Below are positions 9,391 to 18,837 of a stretch of DNA of 64,000 bases, piece after piece. This DNA comes from Cellulomonas carbonis (GTDB taxonomy: Bacteria > Actinomycetota > Actinomycetes > Actinomycetales > Cellulomonadaceae), in the NCBI RefSeq assembly GCF_014636275.1, contig NZ_BMEB01000003.1:310001-374000 (forward strand), given 5' to 3'. Under the pieces are notes generated by a model. That model did no database searches. It saw only the letters and a program-made list of their open reading frames with translations, and was not told where the DNA came from. How positions within the stretch are numbered: position 1 is the stretch's first letter; each line of letters opens with the position of its first letter. A program made the position numbers and the translations under genes.

Positions 9391-9411
9391 GTTCAGACCT
9401 ATTGTCTGAAC
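9391..9411. promoter_or_regulatory. Perfect inverted repeat GTTCAGAC-N5-GTCTGAAC
   Basis: Two 8-bp arms around CTATT, placed 4 bp before the LacI-type operator in the AT-rich core of the control region. Size and symmetry fit a dimeric repressor or activator site; the binding protein is unknown. The TATTGT within it could be a -10 hexamer. Confidence 0.5.
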
Positions 9412-9415
9412 AAAT

Positions 9416-9431
9416 TGTGAGCGCTAACATC
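9416..9431. promoter_or_regulatory. LacI-family-type operator before the GH51-GH43 gene
   Basis: TGTGAGCGCTAACATC is a near-palindrome around the CG centre found in LacI-family operators. Positions 9417-9431 match 22214-22228, upstream of the CUT1/GH51 operon, at 14 of 15 positions. Confidence 0.6.
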
Positions 9432-9727
9432 GCGCGCAGCGGGCCGACGGTGGCCCGCCCCGCAAGGGAGCGGGACCCACGGCTCGGAGAGCACGCAGCA
9501 CCCACCACCCACCCTCGGCGAGCGCCGTCGGTGACCTGGGCCGGACGGCCCGACCTCGTGCGAGGGGACCTCGGTGGGCGCGGCACGGTCTCCCGCCCGA
9601 GGCCCCTCCCGCGGGACGGACGACGAGCCGAGGACGAGGAGGTCCGGTGAGCGGTCGACGTCGGGCTCTGCCGACCACCGAGCCCGAGGAACCCGCCCGC
9701 GGCCCCGACGGCGGCACCTGATCCCCG

Positions 9728-9763
9728 CCGCACGCCAGGAGGGTGCGACCTCCTGGCGTGCGG
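9728..9763 (+). other. Perfect 15-bp leader hairpin
   Basis: CCGCACGCCAGGAGG (9728-9742) pairs perfectly with 9749-9763 around a 6-nt loop, 84 bases before the GH51-GH43 start codon and probably inside its long leader. It could be an attenuator, an mRNA-stability element, or a terminator of unseen upstream transcription. Confidence 0.5.
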
Positions 9764-9847
9764 CTCGTCACCGGACGCCCCGGAAGGAGGTCCGAAGCAG
9801 GCCCGATGCCGGGCCCCTGTCCCACCCTGCCGAGTGGTTGGAGCACG

Positions 9848-12800
9848 ATGAGTATCTCCTGGCCGCATGCCCGCCGACGAGCGGGTGCCGCCTCAACGAC
9901 CGTCCTCACCCTTCTGGCCGCGTCCCTCGTGGGCGCGGTCCCCGCAGCCGCCGAGGCCCCCGACGGCGTCGTCCCCGAGGGCGCCTGGGTCGACGAGTTC
10001 ACCGGCGACGGGCTCGACCCGCGCTGGACCGTCGTCAACGAGCAGCCCGACGCGTGGAGCGTCGACCCCGCCGCGGGGACGCTGACGCTCGCGTCGCAGC
10101 CCGGCGACACCTACCAGGACTCGAACACCGCGCGGAACGTCATGCTGCTCGACGTGCCGGCGGGCGACTTCACGCTGGTGACCTCGCTCGAGGCGCCGGT
10201 GGCCCAGGACTTCCAGGGGGCCGGCGTCATCGCGTGGCAGGACATGGACAGCTACGTCCGCGCGGGCCTGACGCACGTGAGCTTCGCGGACGGCGGACCG
10301 GTCGTCCTGGAGAACGGCGTCGAGACCGCGGGCACCTACGCCTCGACGACCACGGCGCGCCCCGGTTCGACCGGTGAGACGCTCCGCCTGCAGCGCACGG
10401 GCGACACCATCACGACGAGCTACTGGGCCGACGGCGCGTGGCAGCAGGCCGCCGAGGTCACCGTGACCTTCCCGACGACGCAGGTCGGCCTGTACGCGCT
10501 CGCGGCCGGCGCGGCGCCGTCGCACACCGCGGTCTTCGACTTCGTCGCCCTCGTCGCCGCCGAGGGCGAGGACGTCGTCCCCGAGGGCACGTTCACGCTC
10601 CGCGGCGAGGCGGACGCGCCCTACCTGACCGCCGACGACGGCGTGCTGGGCCTGGCCCCGCAGCGTCCGACGTCGTCGGTGCAGCTGGGCGCGGCCGCCG
10701 TCGACGGCGCGGAGGGCGCCCTCACGCTCGCGGCGGACGGCCGCGCCGTCGTCGTCGACGACGCGGGCCGGCTGACCCTGGGCGACGGCGACGTCTCCGG
10801 GACGCCCCTGCGCCTCACGGACGCGGGTGGCGGTCGGCTCGTCCTGCGGCTCGCGGACGCGACGGCCGAGCAGGGGTACGCGGGTCTCGTCGACGGCGAC
10901 CTGGTGATCGGTGCGCGCGACGACGCTGTGCGCCTCACGCTCGCCGCGGTGAGCGAGGCCGAGGCGACGCTGAGCATCGACGGCGACGCGACCGACATCG
11001 AGGTCAGCGACGACCTCTACGGCCTGTTCTACGAGGACATCAACTACGCGGCCGACGGCGGCCTGTACGCCGAGCTCGTGCGCAACCGGTCCTTCGAGTT
11101 CAACAGCAGCGACAACGCGTCGTTCACGGGCCTCACGGCGTGGGAGCCGGTCGACGGCGCCGCCGCCGAGGTGGTCTCCGACGACGGCCGGCTCAACGAG
11201 ACGAACCGCTTCTACCTGCGGCTCGACGCGCCCGCGGCCGGTGCGGGCATCCGCAACGCGGGCTACAACACGGGCCTCGCGCTCACCGAGGGCGACGCCT
11301 ACGACTTCTCCGTGTGGGCCCGCACCGCGACGGCGCAGGACCTCACGGTGCGCGTCACCGACGGACCGGGCGGCGCCGTCGTCGCCACGGGCACCGTGAC
11401 CGTCGACGGCACCGACGCCTGGGCGGAGCACGAGGTCACGGTCACGGCGACGGCGACCACCACGCGCGGCCGGCTCGACGTCCTCGCGGGGGCGCCGGGC
11501 ACGGTGAACCTCGACATGGTGTCGCTCTTCCCGCAGGAGCAGTGGGTCGGCCCGGTCAACGGGACGTACGGCCTGCGCAAGGACCTCACGGAGCACCTCG
11601 CGGCGCTCGACCCGTCGTTCCTGCGCTTCCCCGGCGGCTGCGTGACCAACGTCGGCACGTTCGACTCCTACGTCGGCAGCGGCTACCAGGACCGGCAGCG
11701 CACGTACCAGTGGAAGGAGACCCTCGGCCCGGTCGAGGAGCGCCCGACCAACTGGAACTTCTGGGGCTACAACCAGTCGTACGGCATCGGCTACCTCGAG
11801 TACTTCATGCTCGCCGAGGACCTGGGTGCGACGCCGCTCCCGGTCGTCTCGGTCGGCGCGAACGGCTGCGGCAGCTCGATCCCCGAGATGACCGACGACG
11901 AGCGGATCGAGCGCTGGGTCGCGGACACCGTCGACATCATCGAGTTCGCGAACGGCGACACGTCCACCGAGTGGGGCGCCGTCCGTGCCGAGCTCGGGCA
12001 CCCCGAGCCCTTCGGCCTGCGCTACATCGGGCTGGGCAACGAGGAGAACACGACGACGTTCGAGGCCAACTTCCCGCGGTTCCGCGCGGCGATCGAGGCG
12101 GCGTACCCCGACGTCACGATCATCTCCAACTCCGGGCCGGACGACGCGGGAGCACGATTCGAGCAGCTCTGGGAGTTCAACCGCGCGCAGGGCGTCGACA
12201 TGGTCGACGAGCACTACTACAACGACCCGTCCTGGTTCCTCGCGAACACGCACCGCTACGACTCCTACGACCGCAACGGTCCCGAGGTGTTCCTCGGCGA
12301 GTACGCGTCGCGCGGCAACACGTTCGGGAACGCGCTCGCCGAGGCGGCGTACATGACGGGCCTGGAGCGGAACTCCGACGTGGTGCGCATGGCGTCGTAC
12401 GCGCCGCTGTTCGCGAACGAGGACTACGTGCAGTGGTCGCCCGACGCGATCTGGTTCGACAACGACGAGTCGTGGCTCACGCCGAACTACCACGTGCAGC
12501 ACATGTTCATGAACAACGTCGGCGACGAGGTCGTCCCGAGCACCTTCGACGGTCCCGCGGTCGCGCCGCAGGACATCGACGGCGGCGTCTTCCTCTCGAC
12601 GTGGGCGACGAGCGCGGCGTACGACGACGTGCGGGTCACGGCGGCCGGCACGGGAGACGTCCTGTTCGCGGACGACTTCTCCGACGCCTCGCAGTGGCAG
12701 CCCGTCGCGGGTGAGTGGGCCGTCGCGGACGGCGAGTACGTCCAGTCGTCGACGGCGGTCACCGACGCCCGCACGATCATCACCGACGCGTACGCGAAGG

Positions 12801-15800
12801 ACTGGTCGAGCTACACGCTCGAGGTCGACGCCCGCAAGCTCGCGGGCTCCGAGGGCTTCCTGATCGGCTTCGCCGCGGGCGGCGCGAACGACTTCTACTG
12901 GTGGAACATCGGCGGCTGGAACAACACCCGTCAGGCCCTCCAGCGCGCGAGCGGCGGCACGGCGAACGAGGTCATGGCGGTCGAGGGCCACTCGGTCGAG
13001 ACGGGTCGCGACTACCGCGTCCGCGTCGAGGTCGCGGGCCGGTCGATCCGCCTCTACCTCGACGACGTGCTCCAGATGGAGTACACCGAGCCGGCCCCGG
13101 CCGACGTCGTGCACCAGGTCGTCACGCGCGACGTCGAGACCGGCGACCTCGTCGCCAAGGTCGTCAACACGTCCGACACGGTCATGCGGACCACGGTCGA
13201 GGTGTCCGACGTCGCGCTCGAGGGCACGGCGACGGTCACCGAGCTCACCGCGGCGTCGCTCGCCGACACCAACACCAAGGCCGACCCCGACCGCATCGTG
13301 CCGGTCGAGCGCACGCTCGACGGCGTCTCGGGCTCGTTCACGTACGAGCTGCCGGCGCAGTCGGTCACGATCCTGCGGCTGGCCACGGGCGGCGGCGGCG
13401 CCGTCGTCGAGTCGATCGACGACGTCGCGGTCGAGACGCTCGTCGGTGAGGCGCCGACGCTGCCGACGCGGGCGACCGCCCACCTCAGCGACGGGACGTC
13501 GCGCCAGGTCGTCGTGACCTGGGACGCCGTCGACCCGGCCCTGTGGGAGCAGCCGGGCGAGGTCGTCGTCGAGGGCACCGTGAGCGGCACGAGCGTGCGT
13601 GCTCGCGCCGTGGTCACCGTGGTCGCAGCGCCCGAGCCGGACCCGCAGCGGGGCCTCGTGCTGCACTACGCGCTCACGGGCGACGGCGGCACGACGGCGA
13701 CCGACCTCAGCGGCTCCGGCCGCGACGGCGCGGTGCTCGGCGGCGCGGAGCTCGGGCCGGAGGGCCTCGTGCTCGACGGCGTCGACGACTTCGTCGACCT
13801 GCCGGACGACGTGATGGCGGGCCTCGACGGGATCTCCGTCTCGCTCGACGTCCGGATCGACCCCGAGCAGCGCACGCCGTACTTCCTGTACGGCCTGGGC
13901 AACTCGACGGGCGGCTCGGGTGACGGCTACCTCTTCTCGACCGGCGACCCCTACCGGGCCGCGATCGCGTCGGGGAGCTGGACGACCGAGCAGGGTGTCC
14001 GGGCCGCAGGCGACCGGGGCCTCGACCGAGGCGTGTGGAAGCACCTGACGTACACCGTCGAGGACGGCGTGTCCGTCCTGTACGAGGACGGGGTCGAGGT
14101 GGGCCGCGCGCCCGTCACGATCACGCCGGGTGACATCGGCGGTGGCTCCACCACCGCGAACCACGTCGGCCGGTCCGTCTACTCCGGCGACCGGTACCTC
14201 GACGGCACGGTGCGCGACGTGCGCATCCACGACCGCGCCCTCACCGCCGCGGAGACCCGGCTGCTCGCGCAGCCGGTCGCGTCGGCGGCGGTCGCGGCCG
14301 ACCTCGAGGCGCTCGACCTGGGCGACACGTCCGCGGTCGAGGCCGACCTCACGCTGCCGACGTCGGCGCCTGACGGCTCGCGTGTCACGTGGTCGTCGTC
14401 CGACCCGGCCGTGGTCTCGGACTCCGGTGCGGTCACGCGCCCGGCGCCCGACGCCGAGCCAGCCACGGTGACGCTCACCGCGACCGTCACGCGGGGTGCC
14501 GAGTCCGGTACCCGCACGTTCGAGGTGACGGTGGTCCCCGAGCCCGACGACGCCGAGGCCGTCGAGATCGACGCCGCGGGCGTCGTCATCCCGAACCTCG
14601 ACGACGTGCGGGGCAACATCACGCTGCCGACGGCCGGACCCACGGGGACCACGCTCGCGTGGTCGTCGTCGGCGCCCGACGTCGTCAGCCCGACGGGTGA
14701 GGTGACGCGGCCGGCCCACGGCGGCGACGCCGTCGTCGTCGAGCTCACGGTGACCGCCACGCGCGGTGCCGCGAGCGCGACGCGCACCTACACCGCGACG
14801 GTGCAGCCGCTGCCCGCCGAGGAGCCGCTCGAGGCGTACTTCTTCCCGTACTTCGAGGGGGAGTCGACCGCCGACGGCGAGCAGATCCACTTCGCGGCGA
14901 GCGAGGGCAACACCGTGCTCGAGTGGCAGGAGCTCAACGACGGCGAGCCCGTGCTCACGTCGACGCTCGGCGAGAAGGGTCTGCGGGACCCGTTCGTCAT
15001 CCGCTCGCCCGAGGGCGACCGGTTCTACCTGCTGGCCACCGACCTGCGCATCTACGGCGGCGGCAACTTCGCCGAGGCGCAGGAGAGCGGCTCGAAGCAC
15101 CTCATGGTGTGGGAGTCCACGGACCTCGTGAGCTGGGGCGAGCAGCGGATGGTCAAGGTGTCGTCCGACTTCGCGGGCAACACCTGGGCGCCCGAGGCGT
15201 TCTGGAGCGACGACCTCGGCGCCTACGTCGTGTACTGGGCGTCGAACCTCTACCCGACCACCGAGGTCGAGGGCCGGCGGACCGCCGACAGCTACAACCG
15301 GATGATGTACGCGACGACGCGCGACTTCGTGACGTTCACGGAGCCGCAGGTGTGGATCGACGTCCGGCGCGAGGCGGGCCGCGGCACGATCGACTCCACC
15401 GTCGTCGAGCACGAGGGGACGTACTACCGCTTCACGAAGGACGAGCGGAACGACGTCATGATGGTGCTCCAGGAGAAGTCGGACGACCTGCTCCTGCCGA
15501 CCACGGGTGCCATGGGCACCTCGTGGGAGCTCATCACGGAGCGCATCGGCGAGGGCACGATCACGCACGGTGAGGGTCCGACGGTGTTCAAGTCGAACAC
15601 CGAGGAGAAGTGGTACCTCTTCCAGGACTGGCCGCCGTACGGCGGTGGGAACGGGTACGTGCCGTTCGAGACGACCGACCTCGACTCGGGCGTCTGGACC
15701 CCCACCGAGGGGGCGGACCTGCCGACGAGCCCGCGGCACGGCACCGTCCTGCCGATCACGCAGAGCGAGCTCGACCGGCTGGTCGAGGTCTACCAGCCGG

Positions 15801-16360
15801 ACGCGTTCGTCGAGTCCGTCGACGACGTACTGGTTGAGACCCCGATGGGTCAGGCGCCGACGCTGCCGGCCACCGTCACCGCGCACATGGGTGACGGCTC
15901 GACGCAGGAGCGCGCGGTCACGTGGGACGAGGTGGACCCGACGGCCTGGGCCCAGCCGGGCGAGGTCGTCGTCGCGGGGACGCTCGACGGGGGCGTGGGC
16001 GTGCGCGCCCGGGTGGTCGTCACGGTCCTCGAGACCCGGACGGCGACGACGATCCGCGCGTACGCGGTCCCGAGCACCGTCCCGGCAGGGCTGCCGAGCG
16101 CCGTGGTCGCGACCGTGCGACCCGCCGAGCGCGAGACGGCGCTGCCGACCGGGACGCTCGAGGTCAGTGCGGGCGGTGTCGTCGTCGGCACGGGCTCGGT
16201 CGGCTGGGGCGTCGGCGGTGCCGTCGTCGCCACCAGCGGGCTCGAGCCCGGGCGGCACCAGCTCCAGGTCCGGTACCTGGGCGACGCGCTCCACGCGCCG
16301 TCGACGGCCACGGTCGTGCTGCGCGTCGTCGCCCCGTGGGGTCGCTCCTGGGCGAGGTGA
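9848..16360 (+). CDS. Secreted bifunctional GH51 arabinofuranosidase / GH43 glycosidase
   Basis: A 2170-residue secreted enzyme predicted to release arabinose from arabinan or arabinoxylan. Order: signal peptide (1-36); concanavalin-like beta-sandwich (about 40-245); beta-rich region (250-375); GH51 catalytic region (about 380-1184) with an early carbohydrate-binding-like insert (420-560), acid/base E732 in GNEEN and nucleophile E818 in FLGEYAS. Its C-terminal beta-domain is interrupted by a second concanavalin-like domain (about 910-1085). Then Ig-like Big_4 (1185-1259), LamG-like (1267-1471), two atrophied Ig-like repeats (1480-1653), GH43 (1659-1982: D1714, D1849, E1909), another Big_4 (1985-2063) and a C-terminal Ig-like repeat. 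No sorting signal or dockerin is seen. ATG 9848 follows TTGGAG and starts the signal peptide; ATG 9806 is an alternative. Confidence 0.88.
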   Translation: MSISWPHARRRAGAASTTVLTLLAASLVGAVPAAAEAPDGVVPEGAWVDEFTGDGLDPRWTVVNEQPDAWSVDPAAGTLTLASQPGDTYQDSNTARNVMLLDVPAGDFTLVTSLEAPVAQDFQGAGVIAWQDMDSYVRAGLTHVSFADGGPVVLENGVETAGTYASTTTARPGSTGETLRLQRTGDTITTSYWADGAWQQAAEVTVTFPTTQVGLYALAAGAAPSHTAVFDFVALVAAEGEDVVPEGTFTLRGEADAPYLTADDGVLGLAPQRPTSSVQLGAAAVDGAEGALTLAADGRAVVVDDAGRLTLGDGDVSGTPLRLTDAGGGRLVLRLADATAEQGYAGLVDGDLVIGARDDAVRLTLAAVSEAEATLSIDGDATDIEVSDDLYGLFYEDINYAADGGLYAELVRNRSFEFNSSDNASFTGLTAWEPVDGAAAEVVSDDGRLNETNRFYLRLDAPAAGAGIRNAGYNTGLALTEGDAYDFSVWARTATAQDLTVRVTDGPGGAVVATGTVTVDGTDAWAEHEVTVTATATTTRGRLDVLAGAPGTVNLDMVSLFPQEQWVGPVNGTYGLRKDLTEHLAALDPSFLRFPGGCVTNVGTFDSYVGSGYQDRQRTYQWKETLGPVEERPTNWNFWGYNQSYGIGYLEYFMLAEDLGATPLPVVSVGANGCGSSIPEMTDDERIERWVADTVDIIEFANGDTSTEWGAVRAELGHPEPFGLRYIGLGNEENTTTFEANFPRFRAAIEAAYPDVTIISNSGPDDAGARFEQLWEFNRAQGVDMVDEHYYNDPSWFLANTHRYDSYDRNGPEVFLGEYASRGNTFGNALAEAAYMTGLERNSDVVRMASYAPLFANEDYVQWSPDAIWFDNDESWLTPNYHVQHMFMNNVGDEVVPSTFDGPAVAPQDIDGGVFLSTWATSAAYDDVRVTAAGTGDVLFADDFSDASQWQPVAGEWAVADGEYVQSSTAVTDARTIITDAYAKDWSSYTLEVDARKLAGSEGFLIGFAAGGANDFYWWNIGGWNNTRQALQRASGGTANEVMAVEGHSVETGRDYRVRVEVAGRSIRLYLDDVLQMEYTEPAPADVVHQVVTRDVETGDLVAKVVNTSDTVMRTTVEVSDVALEGTATVTELTAASLADTNTKADPDRIVPVERTLDGVSGSFTYELPAQSVTILRLATGGGGAVVESIDDVAVETLVGEAPTLPTRATAHLSDGTSRQVVVTWDAVDPALWEQPGEVVVEGTVSGTSVRARAVVTVVAAPEPDPQRGLVLHYALTGDGGTTATDLSGSGRDGAVLGGAELGPEGLVLDGVDDFVDLPDDVMAGLDGISVSLDVRIDPEQRTPYFLYGLGNSTGGSGDGYLFSTGDPYRAAIASGSWTTEQGVRAAGDRGLDRGVWKHLTYTVEDGVSVLYEDGVEVGRAPVTITPGDIGGGSTTANHVGRSVYSGDRYLDGTVRDVRIHDRALTAAETRLLAQPVASAAVAADLEALDLGDTSAVEADLTLPTSAPDGSRVTWSSSDPAVVSDSGAVTRPAPDAEPATVTLTATVTRGAESGTRTFEVTVVPEPDDAEAVEIDAAGVVIPNLDDVRGNITLPTAGPTGTTLAWSSSAPDVVSPTGEVTRPAHGGDAVVVELTVTATRGAASATRTYTATVQPLPAEEPLEAYFFPYFEGESTADGEQIHFAASEGNTVLEWQELNDGEPVLTSTLGEKGLRDPFVIRSPEGDRFYLLATDLRIYGGGNFAEAQESGSKHLMVWESTDLVSWGEQRMVKVSSDFAGNTWAPEAFWSDDLGAYVVYWASNLYPTTEVEGRRTADSYNRMMYATTRDFVTFTEPQVWIDVRREAGRGTIDSTVVEHEGTYYRFTKDERNDVMMVLQEKSDDLLLPTTGAMGTSWELITERIGEGTITHGEGPTVFKSNTEEKWYLFQDWPPYGGGNGYVPFETTDLDSGVWTPTEGADLPTSPRHGTVLPITQSELDRLVEVYQPDAFVESVDDVLVETPMGQAPTLPATVTAHMGDGSTQERAVTWDEVDPTAWAQPGEVVVAGTLDGGVGVRARVVVTVLETRTATTIRAYAVPSTVPAGLPSAVVATVRPAERETALPTGTLEVSAGGVVVGTGSVGWGVGGAVVATSGLEPGRHQLQVRYLGDALHAPSTATVVLRVVAPWGRSWAR

Positions 16361-16365
16361 CGGCT

Positions 16366-16398
16366 CCGGCCGCCGGGTGCTGAGCACCCGGCGGCCGG
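16366..16398. terminator. First terminator hairpin after the GH51-GH43 gene
   Basis: A perfect 15-bp stem (16366-16380 with 16384-16398) and a TGA loop, 5 bases after the stop. Confidence 0.75.
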
Positions 16399-16417
16399 AC
16401 CGCAGGTGAGCACCAGG

Positions 16418-16447
16418 CAGGGCGGGGTCCGCGCGGACCCCGCCCTG
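16418..16447. terminator. Second, tandem terminator palindrome
   Basis: A 30-bp perfect palindrome (CAGGGCGGGGTCCGC and its complement). It lies between the converging GH51-GH43 and trkA genes and can act on either strand. Confidence 0.7.
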
Positions 16448-16530
16448 TGGCGTCGGTGCCGGGATTCCCCGGCCGGGAGGCTGGCGCGGTGTCGCCTGCC
16501 GAGGTGGCCGGTTGCGGTCGGCCCGCGTGT

Positions 16531-17316
16531 CTACGGGCGCGCGGCGAACCGCTCGAGCAGGTCGGCGTGACCGGAGACGATGAGGAGGTCGTTCGCCGAG
16601 ATCCGCGTCTCCTCCGTCGCGTACACGAACTCCTCGCCGGGCGGCTTCACGCCGATGACCGTGACGCCGTAGCGCTTGCGGATCTCGGACTGCCCGATCG
16701 TGAAGCCCTGCGTCTCGCGCGGCGGCCGCATCTTCACGATGGTGAAGCCGTCCTCGACCTCGATGTAGTCGAGCAGCTTGCCCGAGACGAGGTGCGCGAC
16801 GCGGTTCCCGGCGTCGGCCTCGGGCAGCACGACGTGGTGCGCGCCGATGCGGTGCAGGATCCGCGCGTGCTCGTTGGAGATCGCCTTGGCCCAGATCTGC
16901 GGCGTGCCGAGGTCGACCAGGTTGCCGGTCACGAGAACGCTCGCCTCGAGCGACGTGCCGACGCCCACGACCGCGACGCCGAACTCCTTGGCGCCGAGCT
17001 GGACGAGCGCCTCGGGGTTGGTCGCGTCGGCCTGCACGAGCGGGAAGCGGCCCGTGTAGTGCGCGACCAGCTCGGGGTCGCGCTCGACCGCGAGGACGTC
17101 GTGCCCGAGCCGGTCGAGCGTCAGGGCGATCGACGAGCCGAAGCGCCCGAGCCCGACGAGCAGCACGCCCGCCTCGCGCTCCTTCTCCTTCTCGCGGCCG
17201 CGCCCCCGTGCGCGGGCGAGGTCGGCCCCGTGCCGGTCGGCGGTGCCCCCGCGACCCAGCCCCGCGGGGCGGGGCTGCTCGAGCCCGGGACGGGGCGTGT
17301 CCAGCGCGTCACCCAA
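16531..17316 (-). CDS. trkA: Potassium uptake regulatory subunit TrkA/KtrA (RCK)
   Basis: A cytosolic RCK gating protein of 261 residues for the adjacent channel. An unusual Pro/Gly/Arg-rich 50-residue N-terminus precedes the TrkA_N Rossmann domain (LLVGLGRFGSSIALTLDRLG, acidic AVERD for the nucleotide ribose), and a TrkA_C domain follows. The start is TTG at 17316: GGAGGAGAGG lies 7 nt upstream and the codon overlaps the end of trkH, indicating coupled translation. A start closer to the Rossmann fold cannot be excluded. Confidence 0.87.
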   Translation of the reverse strand: MGDALDTPRPGLEQPRPAGLGRGGTADRHGADLARARGRGREKEKEREAGVLLVGLGRFGSSIALTLDRLGHDVLAVERDPELVAHYTGRFPLVQADATNPEALVQLGAKEFGVAVVGVGTSLEASVLVTGNLVDLGTPQIWAKAISNEHARILHRIGAHHVVLPEADAGNRVAHLVSGKLLDYIEVEDGFTIVKMRPPRETQGFTIGQSEIRKRYGVTVIGVKPPGEEFVYATEETRISANDLLIVSGHADLLERFAARP

Positions 17317-18679
17317 TGATCGGCCTCTCCTCCGGGTACCGGATGACGCGACGACGGTCGCGCAGCGCGAGCGCCGCGGCGACCGTCATGGTCCCGGTCC
17401 TGCCGATGAACATGAGGGCCGTCATGACGTACTTCCCGGCGTCGGGGAGCTCGGCGGTCAGGCCCGTCGACAAGCCTACGGTCGCGAACGCCGAGATCAC
17501 GTCGAAGAGGACGCGGTCGAGCGTCTCGCCGGTGATCTCGAGCAGCAGCAGGCTCGCCAGGAGCACCGCCGTCGCGCCGATGAACGTCACGGTGATCGCG
17601 AGGCGCAGCGTGTCGCGCGGGATGCGCCGCCCGAACGCCTCGACGTCGTGGTCCCCGCGCGCCTCGGAGAGGATCGCGAGCAGCAGCACCGCGAGCGTCG
17701 TCACGCGGATGCCGCCCGCGGTCGACGCCGACCCGCCGCCGACGAACATGAGCGCGTCCGTCATGAGCCACGTCGCCTCGGTCATGTCGCCGACGTCGAC
17801 CGTGCTGAACCCGCCCGAGCGGGGCATGACCGCGGCGAACAGCGTGGCGAGCAGCTTCGACGGCACGTCGAGCCCGCCGAACGTCTTCTCGTTGTTCCAC
17901 TCGGCCGAGCCGATGAGCAGCGCGCCCACCACGACCAGCAGGAGCGAGACCGACAGCGTGAGCTTGGTGTGCAGGCTCCACTTGCCCACGCGCGTCCGGC
18001 GGCGCGCGACGTTGAGGATCACGGGGAAGCCGAGCGACCCGACGAACACCCCGAGGATGAGTGGCAGGTTCATCCACCAGTCACCGATGTAGGGGCCCAG
18101 GCCCTCGGGCGTCGGCACGAAGCCCGCGTTGTTGAACGCCGACACCGCGTAGAACACCGCGTGCCACAGCGCGGTGCCCGCCTCCTCGCCGAGCGTGAGG
18201 AACCGCGGGAAGAGCATGAGCGCGATCGCGGCCTCGAGGCTCAGCGAGGTGATGATCACGACGCGGACGAGCGAGCCGACCTCGCCGAGCGACTCCGTCT
18301 TGGTCTCGGCGACCGTGAGGAGCCGCTGGGTGAGCCCGATGCGCCGCGACACGGCCATGCCGAGGATCGACGCGAGCGTCATGACGCCGAGGCCGCCGAC
18401 CTTGATGCCGACGAGGATCACGGCCTGCCCGAAACCCGACCAGTGGGTCGCGGTCTCGACGACGGTCAGGCCCGTGACGCACACGGCGGACGTCGCCGTG
18501 AACAGCGCGTCGACGAACGACGTCTGCCGGTCGCCCGCGGTCGAGACCGGCAGCATGAGCAGCCCGGCGACCGTCGCGACGATCGCGGCGAACACCGAGA
18601 TCGCGAGCCGTGCGGGGGAGCGGCGCGCGACGTCGTCGACCCACTCGCGCGCGGTGAGCAGCGGTGCGGGGATCTCCAC
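17309..18679 (-). CDS. trkH: Potassium uptake channel subunit TrkH/KtrB
   Basis: A polytopic membrane protein (about 456 residues) forming the K+ pathway of a Trk/Ktr system. Selectivity-filter-like segments are visible: SAVCVTGLTV, SAFNNAGFV and FVGGGSASTAGGI, each with the family's glycine. The GGGAGGAG ribosome site abuts GTG 18688, so GTG 18679, three codons later and 9 nt from it, is the likelier start. trkA overlaps its 3' end. Confidence 0.9.
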   Translation of the reverse strand: MEIPAPLLTAREWVDDVARRSPARLAISVFAAIVATVAGLLMLPVSTAGDRQTSFVDALFTATSAVCVTGLTVVETATHWSGFGQAVILVGIKVGGLGVMTLASILGMAVSRRIGLTQRLLTVAETKTESLGEVGSLVRVVIITSLSLEAAIALMLFPRFLTLGEEAGTALWHAVFYAVSAFNNAGFVPTPEGLGPYIGDWWMNLPLILGVFVGSLGFPVILNVARRRTRVGKWSLHTKLTLSVSLLLVVVGALLIGSAEWNNEKTFGGLDVPSKLLATLFAAVMPRSGGFSTVDVGDMTEATWLMTDALMFVGGGSASTAGGIRVTTLAVLLLAILSEARGDHDVEAFGRRIPRDTLRLAITVTFIGATAVLLASLLLLEITGETLDRVLFDVISAFATVGLSTGLTAELPDAGKYVMTALMFIGRTGTMTVAAALALRDRRRVIRYPEERPIIG

Positions 18680-18826
18680 CGCCGCCACCTCCTCCCGACC
18701 GGGCTCCGACGCCGGACGGACCTGCGCCGGCGGGGCGGGGGACCCCGCGCCGGGAACCTACTGTGCACCACGGGACGCGGGCGCGTGCGGCGGCGCCCCG
18801 GCGCCTGCCCACGGTCGTGCGGGCGC

Positions 18827-18832
18827 TACGGT
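18827..18832 (+). promoter_or_regulatory. -10 hexamer of acuC (leaderless)
   Basis: TACGGT followed after 5 nt by the ATG; no ribosome site. Confidence 0.5.
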
Positions 18833-18837
18833 GAAGC

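Larger units (their letters stand above)
8847..9847. other. 1-kb non-coding control region of the secreted GH51-GH43 gene
   Basis: No supported gene on either strand. It contains two minus-strand copies of a 39-bp GTGAAG...CTTCAC element (9034-9072, 9193-9231), a perfect 8-bp inverted repeat (9391-9411), a LacI-family-type operator (9416-9431) and a perfect 15-bp hairpin (9728-9763). If transcription starts near the operators, the mRNA leader is roughly 400 nt. An AAGGAGGT at 9783-9790 has no start codon at usable spacing. Confidence 0.6.

Noticed and set aside
7704..9650. A 648-codon plus-strand frame across the AbiEi/DUF559 gene and the control region
   Set aside because: Low-complexity product without recognisable domains; it overlaps regulatory repeats and an opposing gene with family motifs.
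9783..9790. AAGGAGGT as the ribosome site of the GH51-GH43 gene
   Set aside because: No ATG, GTG or TTG lies 5-12 bases downstream in a useful frame; the nearest ATG (9806) is 15 bases away and would lengthen the signal peptide unusually.
9893..16387. A 2164-codon open frame antisense to the GH51-GH43 gene
   Set aside because: Its product is Arg/Asp/Gly-rich without domains, and it follows from codon bias in GC-rich DNA; the plus-strand protein has clear signal, domains and catalytic residues.
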